A stretch of 64,000 bases of DNA from Pyronema omphalodes (lineage: Eukaryota > Ascomycota > Pezizomycetes > Pezizales > Pyronemataceae): assembly GCA_024516155.1 (NCBI GenBank), contig JAJJXM010000004.1, positions 1,364,001 to 1,428,000 on the forward strand, given 5' to 3'. Position numbers and translations under genes: made by a program. Positions 34,082-45,333 of the stretch are shown in pieces; the first letter of the stretch is position 1; the number at the start of each line of letters is the position of its first letter. The notes below the pieces were generated by a model, which had not been told where the DNA came from, did not search any database, and saw only the letters and a program-made list of their open reading frames with translations.

Positions 34082-35397
34082 GTACAAAAAAACTTTGCCA
34101 CCAAGATAATGTGATTTTATGACTGTTATAACTCCACAACCACGCCTCCGAATCAAAATGTGCGCGGTAGATTTGTTCTTTGCATACATTTCTATGATTT
34201 ATCTGAGGAAAATTAATCTTTTGTCATTCTGTGCGGTTTTATGAGTGTCCGCGCTGGGGTGTTGTTGTGGGCATTGAACAATACCATCTTACGCCCTGAC
34301 GTCAAGCGCCTGGGTGCGTTCACCCTCCTTTGTCACCTATGTACCAACGGCTTATCATTAACGCATGTCTCAGGTACGTGCACGCACATATCGGCGAGGG
34401 CGAAACCCCAGCCGTCAACAGGTTTTTCATTATTCATAGAAATGGGATTGGAGTTTGATGCTTAATTAAAGATGTGCAGAACCATTTTTAGGTGACTGAT
34501 TTACATGATAGCCACGTCATATTTTCTCTTTGAAAAGCATTGCCTGATATTGGCGGTGATGGTGGAAAGTTGTTGAGGCACGCTCCTCGCGATGTATCTG
34601 CAAACATGGCGAATAAACATATTTTTTTTTTGCAAAGGTCATGAAGCTCACCAAGCGGTACGCTAGTACGAAAACTTATTTCTCTAGCGTAGACAGACAA
34701 AGATACATGTATTTCGTGCCACGTACCATACTGACCCTAAATATCATTGAGCAAGGCTGGAAAGTTGTTATTCCAATTAGATATGGCTTTGGTACCATGC
34801 GTTATGTGTAGCAGGTGGGGGCTATACAATTTACGAAGTACAACACAGCACTCATCGGAGAAAGCGGCTTGATTCCAGTGGCTATGTTTTTCGTAGCAGC
34901 ATCCATGAAGTTTTTCAAATGTCATTGAAAAAAAGTTAAGCTAAAACATTCTCGAAGATCTTGCATAACTTCTGTCTCTTTTCCTACTCGGATTGGATGT
35001 GCCATGAATCGGACGCACCCGATACAATTCGCACGCAGAAAGAGGCTGATTTGGCATAGATAGTATACAAAGTCAACACTCATCATCCTATATTTGTGGA
35101 AACATGAGCTGTACAGTCGCTATTCGGAAACTAATGCAGCTGAACCTGTTTCTTCCGCTCCACAACGTCGTCTGCCTCAGAATCACAGGTTCAGAAATCT
35201 TTCGACACATAAAAGAGAGCCTTGGCCTTCGGATATCCTTCTCAGTGATCTATCAGCAGATTTTGTTTCCATTTTCATAAATACAGTATTTATTCCTGCA
35301 TTTTCGTTGAGCCGCTTTAACTTACCGTTCAATCAGTAATCCTTCAACCCGGAACGCCCTGGTTTTACAACGATATTGCTGTCACAACTTACACACT

Positions 35398-37537
35398 ATG
35401 ATACTCTTGACTTTCTTAAAAATATTTCTTTCCCTACAATCAAGCATACACCGACCCGTCGAAGCTGCTCCGATTATTTTCGGTTCTGGCACTCATCCTA
35501 CAACCAATTTTTCATCTCCATCCTACGTTCCAAACCCAAGTGGCCGTGGCACCGTTGACCTTCTACTATCCTCAGTAATTACGCTGACGCTATGCGTATA
35601 CACATCCATCCATCTCAACATCGCACCCGATAGCGCCAAACCCATGTTCCACATCTCCATCCCTAGGTTTTGGGCTCGCAAAAGTGACAACCCGGACTCA
35701 CCGAATACCGAAAGAAGCAAAGTATTTGGTATCAAAAGGGCTACAGTTTACAAGTTTCTCTGGGTTCGCATTGCGCTTTTTGCGCCAGAAGTCGTCCTTT
35801 TTTCAGCCTTCGATCAATGGAAAAATGCCCGCACGCTCCGTGAAGCTCTCAAGGATTTGGATAAACAGAAGGAGAATCCTCAATCCGATATTTTTCCTCC
35901 AATGGAATGTTCCAGTGCAAGTGGAAACTCTGACAACGCTGCCATGATGGGAAGCGCCGAATCGAATCCTCAAACAGATACGGCCCCTAGAATCAATGTT
36001 CGAGACCTGTTGCGACCAACGATTTCCGCGTCGACAGAGGTAAAAGTCTGGTCGGATATCACGATGACTTCGGCCTTTTTCGTGGTGATGGGAGGATTCG
36101 CCTATCGCCGTGGAAAAGCCTTCCAGATTCAGGACGACAAACTCAATTTTCCGTATTTGATGCTTACGCCTGAGGGATTTCTAGCACTTGCTAAAGAGAA
36201 GATTATAACCCCTGGAATATTGGACCACAAAGGTATTGCGGATCGCAGTAAGGCAGATTCACTAGCGAAATTCATGGTGTGTATCCAGGCATTCTGGATG
36301 GTTTTAAATGTCATTGCACGGAAAGCTAGTGGGCTACCGAGTACGTTGATTGAACTGAATATTGTTGTGCATGTGGCTGTTACGGTTATTGTATATATCA
36401 TTGTGGTGGAACAAGCCTTTGGCGGTACAGAATCCGATTGTCCTCAACCCCTTACACGATTTGAACGATAATCAGGTTCCGGATATAGGCCATATTGACA
36501 CCGAAGAAGAAAATTTTAGGCGGGATAAAGATTTATGGAATCTTCATGCCGAAATATTACTACTGCACCCGTATGATTTGCCATTTGGATACCGGAAGGA
36601 TACGGATTGCCTTTTTTTCCGTATTTTACTGATGGATTATTGTTTCGATCCCCCCCTAAACGACTATAATCTCTATTCCTTCCACTCACTTCGCACCTTA
36701 TTCACTTTTCCCAATAAATTGCTGACGCATACTATCATAAATCCCATTATTCCGGCATTTCCAGGCTTGGCAGTTGGGAGTATGCTTGCGGAAGGAATGA
36801 AAAAATATAGCCGACCCGAGAAGAAAGAAGGCACCGAAAGCTCTGATATGCAATCAATCGCAGAAAATATCTCGGATGAATTTTCACATCTACGAAATCA
36901 ATCGTCAGCCTGGGAAACTTATTTGTCCCGGCGGCAGTTTGCATCATATATTCTCTCTTCGGGGGGTTCACTGTCGGAAAGCCAGGCTTATTTGCTGAAT
37001 CAATTCGGATTACACTGTGAACACTGGGGAAAGGGATCAAGTTTGAAAATAAGCTCATATGCCAGACTTAGCCCATCGAACTTGTATCTTGATGGAAGCA
37101 TTTTGAAAATGAAAACGCGTTTTATATGCGCTTCGTTTGGTTTACTGTGTTTTAGTCTTATTTATGCTGCAGGCCACTTCAGCGCGTGGAATTCTCACTT
37201 TCCAACTTTAACCGAAAGGTCACTCTGGCGCGGATCATGTATAGTGGTTGCATCTTCAATGATTCCGATATTGGTTCTCTTGACTGTCAGTCTACCCTTC
37301 ATATACAATCCCGAAAAAGCAAATAGTCAAAAACATTTCAGTCATCGCATTTTATTCATGTTACCATGGTTAAACTGGTTCATAATACTCCTGATATACG
37401 CGCTTGCTGTATATCTGGGATTTCTGTATGTTGCAGCAAGAATTTTCATTGTCCTGGAAGCATTCATCTCTGTACGAAACTTGCCGCTTGGTGCCTATGA
37501 CACTGTTGACTGGATAGAATTATTTCCTCACATTTAA
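35398..37537 (+). pseudogene. fungal multi-pass membrane protein, one frameshift
   Basis: Two overlapping frames, 35398-36471 (357 aa) and 36362-37537 (391 aa), together encode a protein of about 730 aa typical of a large uncharacterised Pezizomycotina membrane family. Hallmarks in order are an N-terminal signal-like helix, GRGTVDLLLSSVITLTLCVY, a WVRIALFAPEVV helix, LTPEGFLALA, the SKADSLAKF segment, and a Trp-rich WWNKPLAVQNP. Near the C-terminus come four hydrophobic helices and the ending VLEAFISVRNLPLGAYDT. The frame must shift between about 36360 and 36400, just before WWNKP, and no GT-AG intron restores it. Apart from this break the coding region looks intact. It could be a young pseudogene or a base error. 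The function of the family is unknown to me. A decayed partial copy lies at 29650-29835. Confidence 0.8.
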
Positions 37538-38440
37538 GGTTGGTTTGCTTTTTTACAACACATCCTGAAAGCATTTCCCTAGTATTTGACGTCTAACAAT
37601 TCACTTCTAGATGTTGGGTGTTGGTATTCGTCACGGTAGCCATTTTCGGTGCATAGTGGTGGTATGGCCTTGGTATTTCGTACCGGTATGGAGAATTTAG
37701 TATGGAGGATTCGGAACCATAGAATTTTACGGTTTTCTTTGAAATGTGGGTTTTGAGGATGATTTCGTGTTAGGATAATTGATGGGACGGATCAAGGATG
37801 TAGGGGTGATTAAAAGTTGCGAGCTGGGATTTGTGAGTTAAATACTTCGGATTGGATATGGACAATTTCTGTTGTGGATTTATGTTAAGGGTTAGAATTG
37901 GTGGGCTCATGATATGGTGGATTGGGTATGGATGACTGGCATGGTTGACTAGACTGGGTATTTCGGATTTTAGTTGCAGATGCACTCCGTCTTTTTCTTA
38001 CACGCAGTTGCAACCCTCCCACACCGCAACAACGACACTACTACCGGGTGCGAATTCTATCTTCATTTATTAGGAAGCGCATGTTCTATCTTTTGCTTAT
38101 ATTCCCAGCACCAGGACGAACGCACGATGCCTACGGCCCCCTATACGTCACTTCTTTAGCACTTACTATGTTTTATTTCGTCTTCAGATGAAATGAGTCG
38201 GTGGGGGGTATGGAAGGCTTTCAGAAACAGAGATGTGAAGTTTTGTAAAAATGGGCAGCGTAGTGATGGTTTATTGGATAGATGTCAGGGTGGGGTATAG
38301 CAGCTATATATGCAACGAATTGCAGTGAATGACGCGGTAGTATGGACGGCTCTGGTGTGACTGGAGGTGGACGAACAAGGCATGGTTGAAGTTGATGAGG
38401 GTGATATTCAGGGCCATGGATTGGAGGCACGTTTTTGCCT

Positions 38441-38441
<1 letters not shown>

Positions 38442-38472
<31 letters not shown>

Positions 38473-38479
38473 GGGGGGG
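38442..38479. repeat. T30-G8 homopolymer junction
   Basis: Thirty T residues are followed directly by eight G residues. The run could be the tail of an inserted retro-copied sequence on the other strand, but no target duplication or associated sequence confirms this. Confidence 0.9.
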
Positions 38480-38559
38480 AATCTATGGATATTGCAGGCT
38501 GGGAATGGAGTGTAATTTCATGTATGGGACGCCGGTAAATGCATCGGTAAGTATTTGTT

Positions 38560-39170
38560 AGTTGGGGGAAACGATTGCCAAAGTCGAGGGGCAGCGGGCT
38601 TCCATTAGGGGAGCTTGGACACAGACCAGAGAATCTTGAGATCTCCTCTGACAGTAATGGCAGTCATGTCTTTGACATTACCAACCAAGGTTTTGGGTTA
38701 ATCAGTGTCAATAATTACATAGTGCTTAAATCGAAGTTCAAGTGGGATAATTGTATAACAGAGATGACATGCATAATCGGTGCCTGCCTATCGTTGGGTC
38801 ATGCGGGGTTACCGAAGAGCACAAACCTGAGAAACGCCGAATATCTCAGGAGAGAAACGTTACTCTAGGTATTCAATATTGATATATATCTCCCATCATA
38901 CCCTCCAAATTTCACCTACATCGCCTCAACCCACACTTTCGAGTTCTTCTCTTGACCACAAAGGAATCACCATTTCTCACGCCAGATGGACCACCCAATG
39001 CATTATCGAATCATGAGTTCTCACCCATAATTTCTTTTGGCTGCATAACTCATTTCCCGCATCATCGCTTGCACCGACTTCACTGTCTGCACCGTCTGCA
39101 CGTCAAATATCTTACTTACTTCATCTCATAGTCTCAGCTTATTCCACAAGATCCGATCAGCAGCCAAAAG
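38560..39170. repeat. parental copy of the duplicated flank
   Basis: Aligns in the same orientation with 29935-30870. It follows the membrane-protein gene by about 1 kb and ends shortly before the tRNA-Gln gene, which has no counterpart in the other copy. Confidence 0.75.
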
Positions 39171-39236
39171 ATTTTCTCGCCCTCATGCCATCTCACTCCT
39201 TCAAACCCACGCCGACGCAAAAAAAAACACAAAATC

Positions 39237-39320
39237 AGGTCGTGCTGGGAATCGAACCCAGGTCTCGAGAAATCAATGGCAAATCAAAATCTCACGTGCT
39301 AACCCCTACACTACACAACC
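39237..39320 (-). tRNA. tRNA-Gln(TTG) with a 12-nt intron
   Basis: Read on the - strand, the acceptor stem GGTTGTG pairs with CACGACC and the T arm CTGGG TTCGATT CCCAG is perfect. The anticodon stem TGAGA pairs with TCTCG once a 12-nt insert (TTTGCCATTGAT) after the base 3' to the anticodon is removed. This is the canonical tRNA intron position. The loop then reads TT-TTG-A-T, anticodon TTG. The mature tRNA is 72 nt with discriminator U, as in yeast tRNA-Gln. Confidence 0.9.
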
Positions 39321-39676
39321 AACTGGATGACACTAGCCAAAAACATTATGGTTATATAATGTTGTTTTGTAGTCGATTCTGCTGTATATGATGCAATGAT
39401 CTCGCCTTAATAGTCTTGCCCCTTGTATAGGGAGTTTAGATCAGGGTACAAGATAGCAGGAGGGAGAAGGCTGGCTGGCGAGGTTTGTGGCAGGGCAGGC
39501 AGTTTACCAAGATAGGATGGGCAACCGCCGTAGCAAAAATATGCTGCCAGGAGGCAGGAGCATGGGCTATGAAAGCATCCTACAGAATAAGGCTGTCTAA
39601 TTTATACGCGGAAAAAAAAGTAAAAAGCTTTTGATGCGTAAATAAAGTGGTTGAGCCCGCGTGTGAGCAAAAAGAA
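39321..39676. other. spacer between two tRNA genes
   Basis: No gene or repeat recognised in these 356 bp. Both flanking tRNA genes are transcribed leftward. Confidence 0.6.
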
Positions 39677-39749
39677 AGCCCCACGCGGGGGTCGAACCCG
39701 CAACCTTCAGATTAAGAGTCTGACGCTCTACCGATTGAGCTAGCGAGGC
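39677..39749 (-). tRNA. tRNA-Lys(CTT), copy 3
   Basis: Identical over 73 nt to copies 1 and 2. A T-rich stretch follows the 3' end. The flanking inverted repeat is AAGAAAGC (39672-39679) against ACTTTCTT (39750-39757), which allows a G-U pair where copy 1 has G-C. Sequence beyond the gene (39750-40000) resembles that beside copy 1. Confidence 0.97.
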
Positions 39750-42700
39750 ACTTTCTTGAACAAACGCCTTGCGTACACAATACAGAATATAGCATCAATT
39801 ATTCACAGGCTTCCGGAGGAGGTATTTGGGGGCCGACTGGCTTCAAACATTCATGCTGAACATTGGAATTACAAGCGAAGTGTCTTTTAGACTGAAATAT
39901 CACTTAGATACAATCCTATGTACCAGTAGGACACTCAAGGTTCCGCGGTCTGGTGCGATTTCCATCGTACGTTAGATGTTGTCCTCCGGCTTGGAAGTAC
40001 GTACCCGGCACTCTCATCTGCATGTGTCTTGATTTTTGAAAGCCCGTTTCAATGAAATTGATACTGGTAACGGTTTTGCAAGAGAGCATTAAGTTGTTGG
40101 AGAGAAAAGGGGGCTGAAAGGGTCCTCGAAGTCATAGCATGAGACTGGTATGCTCTTTTCAGAATACTGTGAGTACTCAAAAATTCAGGGAGATGACACA
40201 AGCTCGCAATATCATGATGCATTACCTACTGACTTATCGTCTACATTAGATGAATTGGTTCGTAAACTATGAATATAAGATGTAGACTCCGGAAATATAC
40301 CAAAAAACAACGAAAACAACTTTGGATACTCCGGAATTACGGGGAATACCTGTGTATGGAGGGGGCATAACAACAAGAAATAGTAAGTACAGAATTACAC
40401 AGAAAAGAAATGAAGAAACAAGTTGAAAATTGGTGCAGTATTGAGAAATAAACCAACACCCAAAGTGTTGAATAGATGATTTCCATGTGCAGCCAATGGA
40501 TTCACGTGGTCAAGGGTGAGGACTTGAGGGATAAATCAGCACTCGATTCAGCACTAAAGCGACTCGAGAAAAGCCTTTCTCTTCAATTTGATGTGTAGCC
40601 TATAGATTTAAGATTACCGTGGATTGTTGAATTAGTAAGAGAGGGACAAAGAAAGAGTGAGAGTAGAGAATTATTGGTCTTTTGAAAGAAAAACCAGAAA
40701 ATAAATCAGCATCCCGATGCACCGCCATCTCAACAAGGATGTTTATACAAAAAGAGAGAAGCCGTGTCGTAAATGAAAATATTCCTATCACGCCAAAAAA
40801 CAAAATCTAAGGTAAAATCACTGGGACAGTAGCTCCGCAGGTAAAAACAGCAGTCATGTTTGTCTCTCGAGTTGTGTTTGTGAGATGATATGGCTGGTAA
40901 AGGTGAAAATAGCTATTTAGGAGATACTGCTCTGGACTTCATAAGGTGTTTGCATTCATAGCTGAAATAGCTCATTCGGGATAATAGAGTATTGAATAGA
41001 GCGTCGAAAAATTGAAAGAAGAGCAGCAGAAGACAGCTACCCGGGCATGATGCCGTTCGCGGTAAAAATATCTGCTTACATCCTCCATCTTCTATCTACC
41101 GCCCGATTGCCTCCAGAAATTTTGCTATGGGTTACATAGTCTTGTTTAGAACGCTTTATTCTCCATCTGGCCTTTCTTCACTCGCACTGTACACGCTACC
41201 GCCTTCACCTCTCCCCCCAATGTCCACTCCCACGACTTTTGAAAGCATGCGACTGTTTGCAGATACTTCTCGACTATTTACTCGCACTCACTATCCTCCA
41301 CGTCCTGATCCCCTTTCCTTGTCGTTATGGAGTATCTAACCACAAAAATGCACATCTCCAAACGGTCAATCCAACCCAAATACCCTGCTCGTCATAAGCG
41401 CTCACTCCGTTTACTACCCTTAGTTCTCTTTTGAAACCCCTAGAGACGGCTTCAGCCTTGCACTTCGCATCGGAGCTCCTGTTTCACAACACTCCCGGTG
41501 AGCCCTTCGATGTACCAATACCGCTCGCCAATAAAAACCTCCTCCAACGCCACATTCTGGTTACAGGAGCAGGTAGTTTGAGTAGGTTAGCAACGCGGCG
41601 CCACATTCCTTAGTTGCTAATTATGTAGCACTGCTCTGCGGTCTTCAGTTAACATGTTTTCCAGTGTCTCTTTCTCCTGCTGCAGCGCTAAACCTTCAGG
41701 TGCTTAGATTGTTTCTATGTATATGTATCTAATGAGGATTCAATGTTCGGACGCGCAGCGCCACGTAACGAGCGCTACACATGGCCAAGCTTGCTGAGTT
41801 TTTGAAATATGTTAACAGAAACAAACCCTTCTTGCAAACGGTACATCGCCAAAGAATCAAGCCCCCGCTCACTATACTACAGCTCCTCTGGTTTCTGGTT
41901 GCGCTGCACTTTTCCGATTCGACTTTCATTTTCAAGGTTCGGCCACGGCGCTACACATCTCCGTCCCTCAAGATTACCCGTGCTCAGCATCCGTACCTTA
42001 ATCCCCGAACCCTCACTCACCGGCACCCGGCGCCCCTAGACCCGACTCAATTCCTTCACTCACAGCCTGTTTATGTTTGGCACTGGAACGGCTCATGCGC
42101 GGCCCGCTGAAATAACCCGGTCATAAACATAAACAAATGGCGGAGCGGGAGTTTGAGGCAGTTGAGAGGGTAATTGACCCATCTTTGATCCCGGTCCCTA
42201 GAGTAAAACCACCGCACTCATGAGTACGCGTCCAATCATCTCCGTCCTTGGTTCGTGATTCGGGTCTTAGCTTTTCCTTTCAGGATTAGTTCGACAATGA
42301 TGAACGAACTGAACGAACAATGGACACCATATCTCAAACAAGTTTACACAGCCACGATATAGATTTCTTTCTTCCTTCCTTCTCAGATTCTACAGCTATG
42401 TCCAGCTTGTTTCACCTCAACTTTTCCTTCCTCTCAGCGCTGGTAACCCCAGCTTCGTTCGCCAAGGAGGTCCGGGGGCCCGGGGGTTGTAGGGCGTGTT
42501 TAATCCTGGCGGCTTAGGCTATTCATGGTAACGGCGGTGATCTCAATTTCCGTGCGCCTTCTCTGTCCATCGCACCATCGCCATCAAAAATTCCCAATAA
42601 CTCGGTGCTCGTACAGACTTAGGTAACTATAGGAACTGACCGTGTGCGCCCGGTAGCTGTCATCTGTCTGTCTGTCAATCAACAATCAACAACCGTCAAT

Positions 42701-42800
42701 CACTCGTGTCAGTTTTTTTTTAATCATGGATACTGTCCGTGCTTTGTCTAGAGTAATTTCGAGGCTTAGACAGCCTTGTGTTTTGCACCAGGGGAGGGAA

Positions 42801-42816
42801 GGGGGGGGGGGGGGGG
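42801..42816. repeat. G16 homopolymer
   Basis: Sixteen consecutive G residues, preceded by GGGGAGGGAA, so the + strand here is G-quadruplex-prone. Confidence 0.95.
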
Positions 42817-43392
42817 TGCACAGTACCTCAAAACTCGAGTACGGCGCACCCCATAATTCGGACATAGCAACAAAACACCCACAACCCACAACACCAGAAG
42901 TTTCCTGAGGAATCCCGAGTGTTTAAAAGCCCGTGATATCTAATTTCAACCCCGATTGTTTGAAAAGAAAAACTAAAGATACTCCGTGGTTCAGATAATG
43001 TAACAACTGTTTACATACTCAGAACTCGCTGTGGGGTTGTGTATCTTTGCAGCTTTGGAGATTGTAGATTTCGGATTACGGATTGCAGATTGTAGATGTT
43101 AGATTGTAGATTGTAGACTCCTACATCGTAGACTCCTACATGCATACAACAAACCCAAACTATGAGCACAGACCACAGACCACAGACCATAACCATTAAC
43201 CCTTTAACCCTTTAACCCCGGGAACCGTGGACGCTGGTATTTGGTTATTTATATCCGGACCACCTAAAGATATAGTCTGCTGCATATCCTGCTTTGTATG
43301 TATGTATGTATGTATGTATGTTTATATGTTTATATGTTTGTATGCATGTGTGTTTATATGTAGGTCTAATAACTAACATAACATAACATAAC

Positions 43393-43808
43393 GAAAGAAA
43401 AGGAAAAGGAAAAGGAAAAGGAAAAGGAAAAGGAAAAGGAAAGGAAAGGAAAAGGAAAAGGAAAAGGAAAAGGAAAAGGAAAAGGAAAAGGAAAAGTAGA
43501 AGTAGAAGTAGAAGTAGAAGTAGAAGTAGAAGTAGAAGGAGAAGCAGAAGCAGAAGCAGAAGTAGAAGTAGAAGTAGAAGTAGAAGTAGAAGTAGAAGTA
43601 GAAGTAGAAGTAGAAGTAGAAGTAGAAGTAGAAGTAGAAGTAGAAGTAGAAGTAGAAGTAGAAGTAGAAGTAGAAGTAGAAGTAGAAGTAGAAGTAGAAG
43701 TAGAAGTAGAAGTAGAAGTAGAAGTAGAAGTAGAAGTAGAAGTAGAAGTAGAAGTAGAAGTAGAAGTAGAAGTAGAAGTAGAAGTAGAAGTAGAAGTAGA
43801 AGTAGAAG
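43393..43808. repeat. composite hexanucleotide array (GAAAAG)n-(AGTAGA)n
   Basis: About 104 bp of GAAAAG units (pure purine on this strand, with one shorter GGAAAGGAAAG interruption) pass directly into about 310 bp of AGTAGA units. There is a short GAGAAGCAGAAGC variant block near 43537-43560. The second part is almost perfectly homogeneous. Confidence 0.97.
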
Positions 43809-44367
43809 GTTAGACGGTATATATATGTAGCTGTGATGGTTACGATGGATAGGAAGTCGGATAGCTAGATGGTTAGTTGACTAGATATCCAGGTAAATGG
43901 ATGACTAGATAGCCAAATGGTCTGAATAATTACAACTCGTGACTTTATAACTCGTAACTTTAGACATTGTATATTGTATCTTATATCTTATATCTTGCGG
44001 CTTGTAACTTATTCACAGCCCAGTAAGCAGCGGTAAATAAACTTTAGACTGCTGTGGTGTTGGCGTTTGGGGTGCTGCGGTTGCTATCTGGATTATCATG
44101 ATGGAAGTCGGGTTATGGAATGTGGTATCTGCGGTATTAGTATCGGTATCAGAGGAGATGGTGTCAATGGTATCGGAGGAGACAGTCAGAGGATTCTGGA
44201 ATATCGAATATTGAATATCGAATATTTTTACCTGGAAGGATTAGTTAGATTTCTTTAGAGATTTTATGCGGTTGGTGAGGTTGGTGAGGTTGCGGAGGTT
44301 GAGGATGGGGTTTGGATATATCATATTAGAAGTTTTGGAAATGAAAGCATCAAAAGTATCGCGAGTA

Positions 44368-44383
44368 CCCCCCCCCCCCCCCC
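44368..44383. repeat. C16 homopolymer
   Basis: Sixteen consecutive C residues, so the - strand carries the G run. Confidence 0.95.
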
Positions 44384-45333
44384 ATATCTGTACATACCCT
44401 GGACTCTTCCCGAAATATCCATCCATATCCCAATCTTTCAACTCTCAAGACAAAAACCCCAATCCAAGTCCCATAATTAATTCTCTCTGGGTTCTTAGAA
44501 TCTTAGGATCCGAAGAGATTATATTCACTAGTTGGGAAGTTAGGATGCTGGGAAGTTGGGGATGTTGGGGATGTTGGGGAAGTTGGGGATGTTATATTTA
44601 TATTTATATTTACCGTTTTCCAAACCTTTACATTTTTCCAAGCCTTTACCTTTTTCCAAACCGTCTATGCTTGATCTCTCTACTTCTCTACTTCTCTACT
44701 TCTCTACTTCTCTCTAATCCTCGCAACCTCATAGGTGTTTAGGATATTTTATAATATACTGTTATTAGCATTAGCTTTGGTTCCGGGGAGAGAGAGAGAG
44801 GATACTAAGGGATTTTGATTTCCAGATACACAGTTAAATTTGTAGATGGTGATGGTGATGGTGATGGTGATGGTGATGATGATATTAACCGAGATATTAG
44901 GATTGCGGTTCGGATTGTGATTAATTAAGGTAAATATAACCCCTTTATAAGTAATGACTACACAGAGAGAGGTTATAATAATAAGAATTCTAGCTATATA
45001 TTTTTCCATATTATCTTAGGCTTTATATATATCATATCGTCTTTGTTTTCGATAACCTTTTTACAGTTACAATCAGTGGCTGAATTACGGTACGAATGAA
45101 TGGATTACGGATGGTATGTGTAGGTAGTAATGATATGCTTTTCTATTGTACACTATTATATATCTCTATTTTCTAGAGGGGCGTCTATCATCGATATCGA
45201 TATCAATATCAATATCGAACCACCATTATCTATCATTGCTTCTCCAGGGCTTCACCGGGGTTTCACCGGGGTTTCTCCAGGCTGCTGATATCATATCCCC
45301 TCGTAGCCCGATCATATCTCAGACCAAGGCAGC

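Larger units (their letters stand above)
27889..35397. other. 7.5-kb stretch with element relics and no intact gene
   Basis: Contains a possible structured RNA (28161-28260), a decayed gene fragment and flank duplication (29650-30870), dispersed repeat copy B (32643-33214), a palindrome (33233-33284) and a Mutator-type MITE (33596-34081), all listed separately. A C/T-rich segment at about 29270-29530 gives a spurious frame. Elsewhere, including 34092-35397, I see nothing that supports a gene. Confidence 0.7.
37538..39236. other. intergenic region with duplicated flank
   Basis: Contains the 3' region of the membrane-protein gene, a T30G8 run (38442-38479) and the parental copy of the duplicated flank (38560-39170). 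No gene is supported. Confidence 0.65.
39750..45333. other. 5.6-kb gene-free stretch
   Basis: The first 250 bp are paralogous to the flank of tRNA-Lys copy 1. From 40.0 to 42.7 kb I see only short unrelated frames. From 42.7 kb the DNA becomes microsatellite-rich, with G16 (42801), a long hexanucleotide array (43393), C16 (44368) and a (GGTGAT)n run near 44843-44884. The part next to 45334 is the 3' region of the following gene. Confidence 0.65.
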
